From: Acidobacteriota bacterium
Lineage (GTDB): Bacteria > Acidobacteriota > Thermoanaerobaculia > UBA5066
Assembly: GCA_016716715.1 (NCBI GenBank)
Contig: JADJVE010000004.1
Span: 186,001-250,000, forward strand
DNA: 64,000 nt
Direction: 5' to 3'
The notes under the pieces are model-generated. The model made no database searches, was not told the origin of the DNA, and was given only the letters and a program-made list of their open reading frames with translations. The first letter of the stretch is position 1. Each line of letters begins with the position of its first letter. Shown one piece after another: positions 26,101 through 34,192 of the stretch. Position numbers and translations under genes: made by a program.

Positions 26101-28821
26101 CCCCCGGCGTGTACGGGCTGTCCGCGGCCCTCCTTCTCGCCGGCGGTGCGGGCGGTGCCGGTGCCGGCCGGATTCCAGGGCCTGGCCCTGGCCGATTTCG
26201 ACGGCGACGGGATCGTGGACGTCGTTGCCGCGACCAGCGGCTCGAACGGTACCGTTTCCTTCCTGAAGGGAGACGGACGCGGAGCCTTCGCGAGTGCCCT
26301 GACTTCCCAGACGCAGGCCGGCGACGCCTCCCTGCTCGCCGCCGCGGATCTCGACGGCAACGGGCTCCCCGACCTCGTGACGGGGTCCGACGGAATCTGG
26401 GTCTCCCTCCAGACCTCGCCCGGACATTTCGGCAAGGCGGAGCGTTTTCCGATCGGGTATCCCGTCACGGCCCTGGCGATCGCGGACGTCAACGACGACG
26501 GCTTCCCGGACATCCTGGCCACCCAGAGCGGCGGAGGCGGATTCGGGATGCCGTACAACCCCGGCCGCGTGGCCGTCCTCATCGGCAATGGCGTCGGCGG
26601 TTTCGGGTCGCCGTCGTATCTGCCGGTCGAGATCCAGCCTTCCGCACTCGTCGTGCGCGACCTGAACGGCGACGGGAAGGCGGACCTCATCGTCGCGAAC
26701 CAGCTCTCGGAGACGATCTCCGTCTTTTTCGGCGACGGCGCCGGGGGCTTCACGCTTCAGACGACCCTGGCCGTTTCGGGTCCCCCGGTCGCGCTCGCGA
26801 TGGGAGACGTGACGGGCGACGCGATCGCCGACCTCGTGGTGGGGCTCGGGAGCCCGAGCCCGGCCGCCGTGATCTTCCAGGCCGCCGCATCCGGGTCGCT
26901 CGCGTTCGTCCGCTCCCTCCCGGTCGCCCTCGACACGAAGCTCGCCCTCGCGGACCTGAACGGCGACGGACGCGAAGACCTGCTGACCCTCGCGGGCGGG
27001 ATCGTTCATGTCCGGCTCGGGCAGGGCTCGGCCCTCTTCTCGGCTCCCGAGTCGTATCCGGCGGCAGGCACGGCCACCAGTTTCCTCGTCGCCGATTTCA
27101 ACGGAGACGGACGCGCCGACGTCGTGGTCGGGACCGGCTTGCGCGTCCTGCTCCTCGCGGGAGACGGCAATGGCGGTCTGCCGCTCCTTCCGTCGCTCGG
27201 ACCGTTCGCCGGCGCGCCGACCGGGCTCAAGGCCATCGACCTGAACGCCGATGGCCGGCCGGATCTGGTCGTCGCCGTCCCATGGCCCTACCCGCCCGCT
27301 CTCGGGGTCTACCTCGCGGGCGCCGCAGGCTTCACGCTCGCGGCCACCCTTCGCCCGCCCGGGTCGTATCTCATGGACTCCTTCTCGACGGGAGACGTGG
27401 ACGGCGACGGGATCCCCGACGTGATCGAGCTCGACCGGACGGGCTCCTTCTTCGTCTTCCGGGGGCTCGGGAACGGGCTCTTCGCCGCGCCGGTCCGGAC
27501 CGACGTCGGCCGCGGTTTCAGGTTCCTCGGCGCCGGGGACATCGACGGCGACGGCCGAACCGATCTCCTCATCGGGCCCGACTACACGTTCGGCGGGGCG
27601 ACGACCGCGTGGTTCGGAAACGGAGCCTCGGGTTTCGGATCGCCGGTCGACCTCCCGACGGCGATCTGGAACACGACCGTCGCGATCGGAGATCTCAATG
27701 GCGACGGGAAAGGCGACGTCATCGCGCGTGACGACAACTCGCAGGCGCTCCTCGTCTATCTCTGGAACGGGACGTCGTTCGACGCCGCGATCAAGACGCC
27801 GATCGACGCGACGCCGGTCTCTCTTGCCGTCGGTGACTTCGACGGCGACGGGAAGAAAGACCTCGTCGTCGCCATCTCGCCGCAGTACGCCGGATCGTCG
27901 CCGGGCCTGAGGTTCCTGTCCGGCGACGGCGCGGGCCACTTCGCGGCGCCCGTCACGTTCGGCGCGCGCGACGTCTTCTCGAACCTCGTCGTGTCGGACT
28001 TCAACGGCGACGGTGCGCTCGACGCGGCGGCGATCTCGAATGCGGGCACGGTCGCCGTGTACATGGGCGACGGCCACGGGGCCTTCTCGAATTCGGGCGA
28101 CTTCACGGGAGGCGGCGTCGGGTTCGGCCTCGCGGCCGCGGACCTCGACGGCGACGGGAAGCAGGACCTCGCGTTCCTTCGGACGAACCCTTCGGACGTC
28201 GCCTTCCTCTTCAATACGAACTGCGTGCCCAGCCGGCTGGGCGTCACGTCGAACCCCGCGTGCGCCCTCGCCGGGCAGACCTTCTCGCTCGACGTCGGGG
28301 TCTTCGACGACGGCGGCAACGTCGTTTCGTGCGGCGCCGCCGACGTCGGCGCACGTCTCGTCGCGGGGACCGGCGCGGCGGGAGCGATCCTGTCCGGCAC
28401 CGCGACCGTGACGGCCGCGTCCGGGCTCGCGCACTTCGGCGACCTCGCAGTCGATCGCGACGGTCGCCGCTACCGGATCGAGCTCTCGCACCCGCTCGCC
28501 GCGAGCGCTCGCACCGCGCCGTTTTCCGTCGGAGCCGTGCCGTCTCCGACGATCACGGGCCCGCCGCAGCTCTGTGCGGGAACGTCCGTGTGGACGGCAC
28601 CTTCCGGTTACGACACCTACGCCTGGACCGTCGACGGGGCGCCCGTATCCTCGGCCCGCCGCGTGACGCCCTCGTTCCTGTCGGCGGGAAACCACACCCT
28701 CGGCCTGACCGCGACGAGGGACCGGTGTCCGGCCCAGGCGAACGTCGTGATCTCGACGCACCGCCCGCGCTCACGGCTCTCTCCCCGAACCACGGCGACT
28801 CGCAGGGCGGCACGTTCGTGA
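23164..28821 (+). CDS. Giant secreted FG-GAP/VCBS beta-propeller protein, 5' part of a frameshifted gene
   Basis: Starts at TTG 23164 with GGAGG seven bases upstream, and continues for 1885 residues. A signal peptide ends at AAEA-AC. The body is dozens of Ca-binding DFDGDGxxDL-type repeats arranged as two propeller blocks (about 50-715 and 985-1685). Each block opens with ACTGC(A/P)(K/R)PSF and ends with a conserved CVPxRL...VFDD(A/G)GN...C module, so a unit of about 940 residues has been duplicated. Ig/PKD-like segments (WAGPNGFSS) join the blocks. These proteins are usually surface adhesins or scaffolds. The reading frame changes near 28755, and the last residues of this frame are spurious. 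Confidence 0.9.
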   Translation: MLNAPRPRVGARHARALRRLTFPIALLAGLFASSPAAEAACTGCAKPSFGPNALAFPTDGVRAAGDFNGDGISDVATARFGQWANTLGTIRVSLGSAGGTMLLASSTDVPDTYDLAIATGDFDGDGRLDLVVVKRQVDGQNLTGHVLFLRGDGAGGFAPALSVASGFIPGPFAVLDVDGDGRLDLAVGSLDEVLVFRGRGDGTFQAPTAIPYSGWIAAIVVGDVDSDGRPDLVVSNTTRMSVLRNTPGGLVTSFESFDAPTSSREFALADVDGDGALDLVIGVRGLGVLYGLGDGTFESPVWTGSGSGVTGITAGDFNADARTDVVASGGTTSAVFLSDAFGFLQEAEPIRPVGADTVGDFDGDGRLDLAGPGVLYLGNGDGTFTTARYLPTGYAAALTVVDVNKDGKPDLAWMSPNTAFGTMLGDGSGGFGTAVMTSFPVPYFNGVFADVTGDGIPDAVVTASAVPPTALYVLPGDGSGKFGASIVTTFGSFQQIRPPVVADFDGDGHPDVAFVLDGGLVVLFGDGTGHFPRSQPPRIVPFGDLSVSDLNGDGKPDLVIASPGGDVGDRLMTLINDGTGRFSTVVDLALSPSVYAPSIRLIDADGDGKPDLLATSYGVVTFRKGDGAGGFGPAVDTPVPEAWSLVAADFDGDGVLDLLTGFDSMRILKGRGDGTYDVVGSIPFPAGARLASDVTGDGRPDVIGMDYNNTWLVPNTTCVPRRLQLDASPLSCGSAGVPFPTQPTIRVFDDAGNPLLCETGTVVASLAPGGTAGANLGGTTSVPLVSGVAQFTDLAIDKAGGGYRVRFDLAATRPTATPLFSQSLPAPSISGPTQTCSGSTARFEGPAADGWTWSLDGAVVGTARILTLPAIPTGAHALALAIRAAACSSSASAALTVSAALSAPSASSNSPVPFGGTLQLNATAIPGATYRWAGPNGFSSTARNPAITFAKDVNGGRYTVVATVGTCDSAPATTDVVVVPPACTGCPRPSFSPAVRAVPVPAGFQGLALADFDGDGIVDVVAATSGSNGTVSFLKGDGRGAFASALTSQTQAGDASLLAAADLDGNGLPDLVTGSDGIWVSLQTSPGHFGKAERFPIGYPVTALAIADVNDDGFPDILATQSGGGGFGMPYNPGRVAVLIGNGVGGFGSPSYLPVEIQPSALVVRDLNGDGKADLIVANQLSETISVFFGDGAGGFTLQTTLAVSGPPVALAMGDVTGDAIADLVVGLGSPSPAAVIFQAAASGSLAFVRSLPVALDTKLALADLNGDGREDLLTLAGGIVHVRLGQGSALFSAPESYPAAGTATSFLVADFNGDGRADVVVGTGLRVLLLAGDGNGGLPLLPSLGPFAGAPTGLKAIDLNADGRPDLVVAVPWPYPPALGVYLAGAAGFTLAATLRPPGSYLMDSFSTGDVDGDGIPDVIELDRTGSFFVFRGLGNGLFAAPVRTDVGRGFRFLGAGDIDGDGRTDLLIGPDYTFGGATTAWFGNGASGFGSPVDLPTAIWNTTVAIGDLNGDGKGDVIARDDNSQALLVYLWNGTSFDAAIKTPIDATPVSLAVGDFDGDGKKDLVVAISPQYAGSSPGLRFLSGDGAGHFAAPVTFGARDVFSNLVVSDFNGDGALDAAAISNAGTVAVYMGDGHGAFSNSGDFTGGGVGFGLAAADLDGDGKQDLAFLRTNPSDVAFLFNTNCVPSRLGVTSNPACALAGQTFSLDVGVFDDGGNVVSCGAADVGARLVAGTGAAGAILSGTATVTAASGLAHFGDLAVDRDGRRYRIELSHPLAASARTAPFSVGAVPSPTITGPPQLCAGTSVWTAPSGYDTYAWTVDGAPVSSARRVTPSFLSAGNHTLGLTATRDRCPAQANVVISTHRPRSRLSPRTTATRRAARS

Positions 28822-29894
28822 CGCTGACGGCGGGCTGCGTCGCGCCCGGCGCGTCGGTCACTTTCGGAAGCGCCGTCGCGGATCCGTGGGTTTCCCCCGA
28901 GCAGCCCCCGTTGCAGGTGTTCACGGGCGGGCACGCCCCGGGCGCCGTGGACGCGGCCGTGACGAACCCGGACGGTCAGGCGGCCGTCCTCGCCGGCGGA
29001 TACACGTACGAATGCGACACCCGGGCTCCGGCCGCCTCGAACAACGGCCCGATTTGCGCCGGATCGAGCCTCGTTCTAGGCGCGCCGTACTTCGCGGGAG
29101 CAACGTACGCGTGGACGGGCCCGAACGGCTTCTCGGCGAACACACGATTCGTGACGATCTCGTCCGCCACGGTGGCGCAGTCGGGCCCTTACACGGTGAC
29201 GATCGGAGACGTGTTCGGCTGCACGCTCCCGCCCGCGACGACGACGGCCGTCGTGAACCCACGCCCGTCCGCGGCGATCTCGGCACCTTCCTCGGTCTTC
29301 GCGAGGTCCACCGGAAATGTCGCGTCCGTCCCGGACGGCGGTCCGGGCGCCTTTTACAACTGGGCGATCACGAATGCGGGCGGGACCATCACGTCCCCAA
29401 ACACTGCGCGGTCCATCACATTCGATGCAGGGGCGTCGGGAGACATCGCCGTGAACGTGTACGTCTCGTCGGGCAACTGCTCGAACTCATCCGCGGCCAC
29501 GATTCCGATCACGCCGAGGCCGACGCTTCTCCAGGTCGTGACTCCCTGCCGGCTCGTCGATACGCGCCTCCCGGCCGGCCCGGGCGGCGGGCCCGCGCTC
29601 GCCGCCGGCGTCATCCGGAACTTCCCGCTCGCCGGGCGCTGCGGCGTCCCGGCGGACGCGACCGCCGTCGCGGTCAACGCGACCGTGACCCTTCCCTCGT
29701 CTGCAGGTTCGCTGCGGGTCTATCCCGGCGGAACGCCAACGCCCGGGACCACGAACCTGAGCTTCGGCGTGGGCCAGACGCGCGCGGGGAGCAGCATCGT
29801 GGGACTGGGGCCCGACGGGAGCGTCGACGTTGTCTCGACGCAAGCCGCCGGCACCGTCCACGTCATCCTGGACGTGAGCGGATACTTCAAATAG
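28755..29894 (+). CDS. 3' part of the FG-GAP gene in another frame: IPT/TIG, PKD-like and C-terminal CRLVDTR...GYF domain
   Basis: This is the natural continuation of the FG-GAP protein, one base out of frame (about 379 residues, no start codon or ribosome site of its own). It opens with PPALTALSPNHGDSQGGTFVTL, a typical IPT/TIG fold start, then a PKD-like TYAWTGPNGFSANTRFVTIS that mirrors the linker in the 5' part. It ends with CRLVDTR, VPADATAVAVNATVT and VHVILDVSGYFK, a domain common at the C-termini of secreted proteins. Joining the frames needs one extra base around 28745-28760; no slippery heptamer is present. Most likely a sequencing error or a recent mutation. Confidence 0.85.
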   Translation, partial: DAPPALTALSPNHGDSQGGTFVTLTAGCVAPGASVTFGSAVADPWVSPEQPPLQVFTGGHAPGAVDAAVTNPDGQAAVLAGGYTYECDTRAPAASNNGPICAGSSLVLGAPYFAGATYAWTGPNGFSANTRFVTISSATVAQSGPYTVTIGDVFGCTLPPATTTAVVNPRPSAAISAPSSVFARSTGNVASVPDGGPGAFYNWAITNAGGTITSPNTARSITFDAGASGDIAVNVYVSSGNCSNSSAATIPITPRPTLLQVVTPCRLVDTRLPAGPGGGPALAAGVIRNFPLAGRCGVPADATAVAVNATVTLPSSAGSLRVYPGGTPTPGTTNLSFGVGQTRAGSSIVGLGPDGSVDVVSTQAAGTVHVILDVSGYFK

Positions 29895-29912
29895 CGCCCC
29901 CGCCCGCCGGCG

Positions 29913-31352
29913 CTATTTCGGGATCGGGATCGAGCCGATGAGCCCCTTGAGGTCCTCGTCCTTCCACCGGATCCCGCCGCCGATGAACGCGGAGCGAAGG
30001 CCGGGGTTCAGGAGGTCGTCCACGCCACCCGTGGCGTAGAGGTTCGGGCTCGCGTTCCAGCGCCCGTAGAGCTTCACGTGCCCGCGGTAGTTGTCGCGCG
30101 AGAAGTCCCAGACCTCGCCCGCGAGCCGGTACTTGTCGGCCTTGAACGTCTGCTCGATTGCGGCGCCGCCGCGCGACTCGATCAGGCCGGCCCGGAGGAT
30201 GGTGTCCTTGAGGCGGTAGCCGAGCTGGAGCGAGAGGAGGAGCTGGTCGACGTACCGCTCGCCCGTCGTGTGGATCGTCTGCTCGCTCCCGTTCGGGAAC
30301 GTGACGGTCGTCGTCTCGTCGATGTTCTGCCGCATGCCCTTCGGCGTCGCCCCGATCTCGAGGCGATAGAACTTGTTGTCGCGCGGGATCGCGTCCAGCG
30401 TGAACCAGTACTTGCCGTCGCCCGCGCGGCTCGTGTACTCGGCGCGGAACCCGAGGTCGAGCTGGATCCGGTTCATCCGCGACAGGGTCTGGTTCAGCGA
30501 CTCGACGCCGGTCTTGACGGAGGTGAGCGCGTCGTTGAGGTTCTTGTGCGTCTCGTCGTCGTTCAGGAGCTTGCCGATCGTGCCCTGCCCGGTGTCGATC
30601 TTCCCGGTGATCGAGTTCAGGTTGTCGGCCGTGGTCTTGAGCTTCCCGGAGATCTCGTCCGCGTTCGACATCGTGGACTTGAAGGTGGCCCGGTTCTCGT
30701 CGAGGATCCGGTCCATCCGCGCGAGCGTCTCGCGCATCTGGCCCGAGAACTCCTTGAGGTTCGCGAGCGTCACGTCGACGTTGTTCCGGTTGTGTTCGAC
30801 GAGGTCCTTGAGCGCCTCGGCGAGCGCGCCGATGTTGTCCACGATCCGGTTGATCTTCTCCTCGCCCTGCTTGCCCCCCATGGACCCCGCGAGCGCCGAG
30901 GACAGCTCCTTGAGGTCCTTGCCGATGTCCGTCGCCATCTTCGTGAGGTCGTCGAAGCCCGTCGAGGAGACGCCTTCGAGGAGAGCGCCCTGGGCGAGGC
31001 GCGGGGCGCCCGGCGTTCCCGGCTGCAGCTCGACGTACTTGTCCCCGAGCATCCCGAGGCTCCGGATCTGGGCCGAGGCGCCCTCGCGCAGCTCGACGCC
31101 CGGGTCGAGAGCGAGGTGGATGACCGCGGTGCCGTCGGGACGCAGCGTGATCCCGTCCACTTTGCCGATCAGCACGCCGGCGATGCGAACCGCGGACTTG
31201 TCGTCCAGGCCGGCGACGTCCTTGAAGTGCGCGTCGACCGTGTTCGTGCGCGCCTTCTTTCCGAAGTGCAGGTCCTCGATCTTGAGGATCAGGACGCCGA
31301 GCGCGAGCAGAACGGCGACGAAGAAGGCTCCGATCTTCGCGGTGGTCGTCAT
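29913..31352 (-). CDS. mlaD: MlaD/MCE-domain lipid-transport protein with long C-terminal extension
   Basis: 479 residues. N-terminal helix (AKIGAFFVAVLLALGVLILKI), then one MCE domain (about 35-115: VDAHFKDVAGLDDKSAVRIAGVLIGKV and GDKYVELQPG). A helical needle-like region with regular amphipathic repeats covers 120-300. The last 175 residues resemble alternating beta strands (FRAEYTSRAGDGKYWFTLDAI, YRLEIGATPKG) ending IGGGIRWKDEDLKGLIGSIP, like an outer-membrane barrel. It is the substrate-binding part of an MlaFED-type phospholipid transporter. Ten base pairs separate it from mlaF. Confidence 0.9.
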   Translation of the reverse strand: MTTTAKIGAFFVAVLLALGVLILKIEDLHFGKKARTNTVDAHFKDVAGLDDKSAVRIAGVLIGKVDGITLRPDGTAVIHLALDPGVELREGASAQIRSLGMLGDKYVELQPGTPGAPRLAQGALLEGVSSTGFDDLTKMATDIGKDLKELSSALAGSMGGKQGEEKINRIVDNIGALAEALKDLVEHNRNNVDVTLANLKEFSGQMRETLARMDRILDENRATFKSTMSNADEISGKLKTTADNLNSITGKIDTGQGTIGKLLNDDETHKNLNDALTSVKTGVESLNQTLSRMNRIQLDLGFRAEYTSRAGDGKYWFTLDAIPRDNKFYRLEIGATPKGMRQNIDETTTVTFPNGSEQTIHTTGERYVDQLLLSLQLGYRLKDTILRAGLIESRGGAAIEQTFKADKYRLAGEVWDFSRDNYRGHVKLYGRWNASPNLYATGGVDDLLNPGLRSAFIGGGIRWKDEDLKGLIGSIPIPK

Positions 31353-31362
31353 GCGGTCTCCA

Positions 31363-32187
31363 TCATACGGGGGGCGCGGCCGCGGGAGAGACCCCCGGCC
31401 GCCGCTCCGGCTCGAGCTCCGGCGGCGAGAGCTCGCTGTCGCCCTTGACGAACGCCGCGACGCGCGGGTCGGCCGAAGCCTCGAATTCCTTCGGGGGAAG
31501 GTCGATTGCGATCTTGCCGTGCGCGAGGAGGCCCACGCGATCCGCGATCGCGAACGCGACCTTCAGGTCGTGCGTGATCGTGATCGCGGTCGGGTTCATG
31601 CGCTTCCTCATCTCCTCGATGACGCGCACGAGGACGTCCGTCGTGATCGGGTCGAGCCCGGTGGTGGGCTCGTCGAAGAGGAGGATCTGCGGCTGGAGCG
31701 CGATCGCGCGGGCAAAGCCCACGCGGCGCCGCATGCCGCCGGACAGCTCCGACGGGCGCTTGTCCTCGGTGCCGGGCAGGCGGACGAGATCGAGGCACTC
31801 CGCGACGCGGTCCGCGATCTCCTTCTTCGTCTGCTTCGTGTGGCGGACGAGCGGGAACGCGATGTTCTCGCCCACGCTCATGGAGTCGAAGAGCGCGCCC
31901 TCCTGGAACGACATCCCGAACTTCCGCCTGAGGACGTCGCGCTCGCGCGCCGAGACCGCCCAGAGGTCCTCGCCGTCGATCTCGACCGACCCCGCGTCCG
32001 GCTTCAGGAGGCCGACGACGTGCTTCAGGAGGACGCTTTTCCCGATGCCCGACTGCCCGAGGAGAACGAGGGACTCCCCTTTCTCGACCGCAAGGTCGAG
32101 GTGGTCGAGGACGACCTTCGGCCCGAACGCCTTCGTGACCCCGCGCAGGCGGATCGAGGGGACGCCGGAGGGCGCGGGCGCCGCCAT
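31363..32187 (-). CDS. mlaF: ABC transporter ATPase, MlaF-type
   Basis: 274 residues from ATG 32187, which overlaps the mlaE stop (TGATG). Walker A GQSGIGKSVLLKH, Q-loop FQEGALFDSMSVGEN (the EGALFDS form typical of MlaF), signature LSGGMRRRVGFARAI, Walker B ILLFDEPTTGLDP and ITHD switch His are intact. It powers retrograde or anterograde phospholipid movement together with MlaE and MlaD. A proline-rich tail of about 20 residues follows. Confidence 0.95.
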   Translation of the reverse strand: MAAPAPSGVPSIRLRGVTKAFGPKVVLDHLDLAVEKGESLVLLGQSGIGKSVLLKHVVGLLKPDAGSVEIDGEDLWAVSARERDVLRRKFGMSFQEGALFDSMSVGENIAFPLVRHTKQTKKEIADRVAECLDLVRLPGTEDKRPSELSGGMRRRVGFARAIALQPQILLFDEPTTGLDPITTDVLVRVIEEMRKRMNPTAITITHDLKVAFAIADRVGLLAHGKIAIDLPPKEFEASADPRVAAFVKGDSELSPPELEPERRPGVSPAAAPPV

Positions 32188-32957
32188 CAGAACAGCACCT
32201 TCGTGAGGAAGAAGTCCGCGATCAGGATCGCGAGCGAGCCGAGGACGACGGCCGACGTCGTCGACGTGCCGACGCCCTCCGCCCCGCCCTTCGTGTCGTA
32301 ACCGGTCTGGCACCCGATCATCGAGAAGAGAAGCCCGAAGACGGCCGCCTTGATGAGCCCGGACGTCATGTCTTCCATGTCCAGGTACTGGAACGTGTTG
32401 TTCAGGTACACGACCGGGTTCGCGCCGAGGTACTGGACCGCGACGACGTAGCCGCCGAGGATGCCCGTCACGTCCGCGAGGACGACGAGCATCGGGGCGA
32501 CGATGATCGAGGCGAGGACGCGCGGCACGAAGAGGTACTGAACCGGGTCCGTCGCGAGGGAGACGAGCGCGTCGATCTGCTCCGTGACGCGCATCGAGCC
32601 GAGCTCGGCCGCCATCGCGCTCCCCGCGCGGCCCGTCACCATGAGCCCCGTGAGGACGGGCCCGAGCTCGCGCAGCATCGAGAGGGCGACGACCGAGCCG
32701 ATGTAGCCCTCGGCGTGGAAGCGCTGGAACCCCTTGAACGTCTGGAGCGCGAGGACGCCCCCGGTGAAGAGCGCCGTCAGGAAGACGACGGGGACCGAGT
32801 CGACCCCGACGCGCACGACCTGTTTGGCCGTCATCGAGATCTGGTACGGGGGCAGGAAGAAGCCGCGGATCGTCTGTCCGAGAAGCTCGAAGAAGCGCCC
32901 GACTCCCTCGAGCAGACGCAGAACCGGGCGCCCGATGGCTTCGAGGACGTTCTTCAC
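32187..32957 (-). CDS. mlaE: MlaE-type ABC permease
   Basis: 256 residues. The GTG start at 32957 overlaps the alr stop (GTGA). The MlaE fold is visible: amphipathic N-terminal helix, then LTALFTGGVLALQTF, the LRELGPVLTGLMVTGRAGSAMAAELGSMRVTEQIDAL signature, and the C-terminal GCQTGYDTKGGAEGVGTSTTSAVV loop. Forms the inner-membrane core of the transporter with MlaF and MlaD. The operon runs dnaB-alr-mlaE-mlaF-mlaD. Confidence 0.95.
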   Translation of the reverse strand: MKNVLEAIGRPVLRLLEGVGRFFELLGQTIRGFFLPPYQISMTAKQVVRVGVDSVPVVFLTALFTGGVLALQTFKGFQRFHAEGYIGSVVALSMLRELGPVLTGLMVTGRAGSAMAAELGSMRVTEQIDALVSLATDPVQYLFVPRVLASIIVAPMLVVLADVTGILGGYVVAVQYLGANPVVYLNNTFQYLDMEDMTSGLIKAAVFGLLFSMIGCQTGYDTKGGAEGVGTSTTSAVVLGSLAILIADFFLTKVLF

Positions 32958-34192
32958 GGGAACTTCGACACTTGAGCCACGGTGCGGCCGCCTTCGATGA
33001 TGATACGCGGCACGCGCGGCCCGATACCGCACAGGACCTCCCACGCGACGGTGTCGGCCGCGGCGGCGAGCTCGTCCACGCCCAGTCGAGAGCCGGATTG
33101 CGCGCCGAAGAAGACGACCTCGTCCCCCCGGGCCGGCGGCGACGGCAGGTCGGTCACGTCGACCTCCGTGAGATCCATCGAGATGCGCCCCGCGATCGGG
33201 CAGCGCTTCCCGCCGACGAGGACCTGTCCCCTGTTCGAGAGCGACCGCCGAACCCCGTCCGCGTAACCCGCCACGACGACCGCGAGCGTCGTCGTCCGCG
33301 CGCAGACGAACGTGCCGGCGTATCCGACGCGAGTCCCAGCTGGGACGGTCTTGACCTGGTCGACGACGGAAACGAACGACATGACGTCTCGGAGAGAGTC
33401 ATTTGCTTCGGATCGGAAATCGGGGACCTTCACGTAGAGGGCCAGTCCGGGGCGGACGTGGGTGACGGCCGAAGAGGAAGAGGAAGAAGAGGAAGACGAA
33501 GAGGAAGATTTCTTAGAAGGTGAAGAGGCCAGACGCGAAAGCGTTCCACCCGAGTTGTCCATGTGGATCATGGACGGCCGATGACCCGCCGCGCGGACCC
33601 TCTCTAAACCTTCTAAGAAAATCTTCGACTGGTCTGCGTTCTGCTCCGACGTCACGTCGTACGCAGTGGCAAAATTCTGGAATACACCTTCTAAGAAAAT
33701 CTTCTTCCCGATCCCCTCGATGATCGCGAGGGCCCGGGGCAGGTCCTCGGGGCGCAGGCCGAGCCGCGTCATGCCGGTGTCGAGCTTGAGATGCGCGGGA
33801 AGGGGCGCGTGCGACGCTTCTCTCCCCTCTTCACCTTCTAAGAAAATCTTCATCTCCTCGGCCTGTTCGACCGAATGGATGTTCGGAGTGAGCCCGCCCG
33901 CGACGAGCGCGGGCAGCTGGTCTTTCCCGATCCACCCCATGACGAGGATCGGCTGCGTGATTCCCGCCCGCCGGAGCTCGAGGCCCTCCTCCACGGCGGC
34001 GACCGCGAAGGCGGTCGCCCCCTCCTTCGCGAGGCGCCGGGCGACGTGCACGGCGCCGTGCCCGTAGGCGTCCGCTTTCACGACCGGCAGAACCTTGCAG
34101 CCGGGCGGCAGGCCGGCGCCGAGCACGCGGAAGTTCGACGCCACCGCGTCGAGGTCGACGACGGCCCGCGTCGGGCGGAGCGCCGGGGTCAC
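32954..34192 (-). CDS. alr: Alanine racemase
   Basis: 412 residues, longer than the usual 360-380. PLP Lys in VVKADAYGHGA (about residue 39), HLKLDTGMTRLGL, GVFQNFATAYD, and the catalytic-Tyr region TRVGYAGTFVC are present. It makes D-Ala for peptidoglycan. The GTG start overlaps the dnaB stop. The middle of the gene is odd: three KIFLEG copies and a run of about 14 Ser after SPSKK, all made by the AT-rich repeat and a homopurine tract. Comparison with the family suggests two KIFLEG copies replace residues without changing length, while the Ser run is an insertion. Confidence 0.93.
   Translation of the reverse strand: MTPALRPTRAVVDLDAVASNFRVLGAGLPPGCKVLPVVKADAYGHGAVHVARRLAKEGATAFAVAAVEEGLELRRAGITQPILVMGWIGKDQLPALVAGGLTPNIHSVEQAEEMKIFLEGEEGREASHAPLPAHLKLDTGMTRLGLRPEDLPRALAIIEGIGKKIFLEGVFQNFATAYDVTSEQNADQSKIFLEGLERVRAAGHRPSMIHMDNSGGTLSRLASSPSKKSSSSSSSSSSSSSAVTHVRPGLALYVKVPDFRSEANDSLRDVMSFVSVVDQVKTVPAGTRVGYAGTFVCARTTTLAVVVAGYADGVRRSLSNRGQVLVGGKRCPIAGRISMDLTEVDVTDLPSPPARGDEVVFFGAQSGSRLGVDELAAAADTVAWEVLCGIGPRVPRIIIEGGRTVAQVSKFP
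33504..33626. repeat. AT-rich repeat pair in alr
   Basis: Copies at 33504-33528 (+, encoding SPSKKSS) and 33599-33626 (-, encoding KIFLEGLER). A homopurine tract (33471-33510, one interruption) adjoins the first. Confidence 0.8.
33679..33704 (-). repeat. AT-rich repeat copy in alr (KIFLEGVF)
   Basis: Minus-orientation copy with GAAGATTTTCTTAGAAGG, identical in that part to the copies at 33599 and 33826. Confidence 0.8.
33826..33851 (-). repeat. AT-rich repeat copy in alr (KIFLEGEE)
   Basis: Minus-orientation copy, the closest to the consensus over its full length. Confidence 0.8.

Noticed and set aside
25678..28761. Open frame of over 1000 codons on the minus strand opposite the FG-GAP gene
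   Set aside because: Arg/Val/Glu-rich shadow of the repeated GDGD coding sequence, no start context or recognisable fold.
28740..28830. Programmed -1 frameshift in the FG-GAP gene
   Set aside because: No X-XXY-YYZ heptamer or downstream stem at the junction; a one-base loss is the simpler reading, especially as pyk shows the same kind of break.
33504..33851. KIFLEG as a conserved protein motif or targeting tag
   Set aside because: The same DNA is read in other frames and orientations in other genes, so the conservation is at the nucleotide level.
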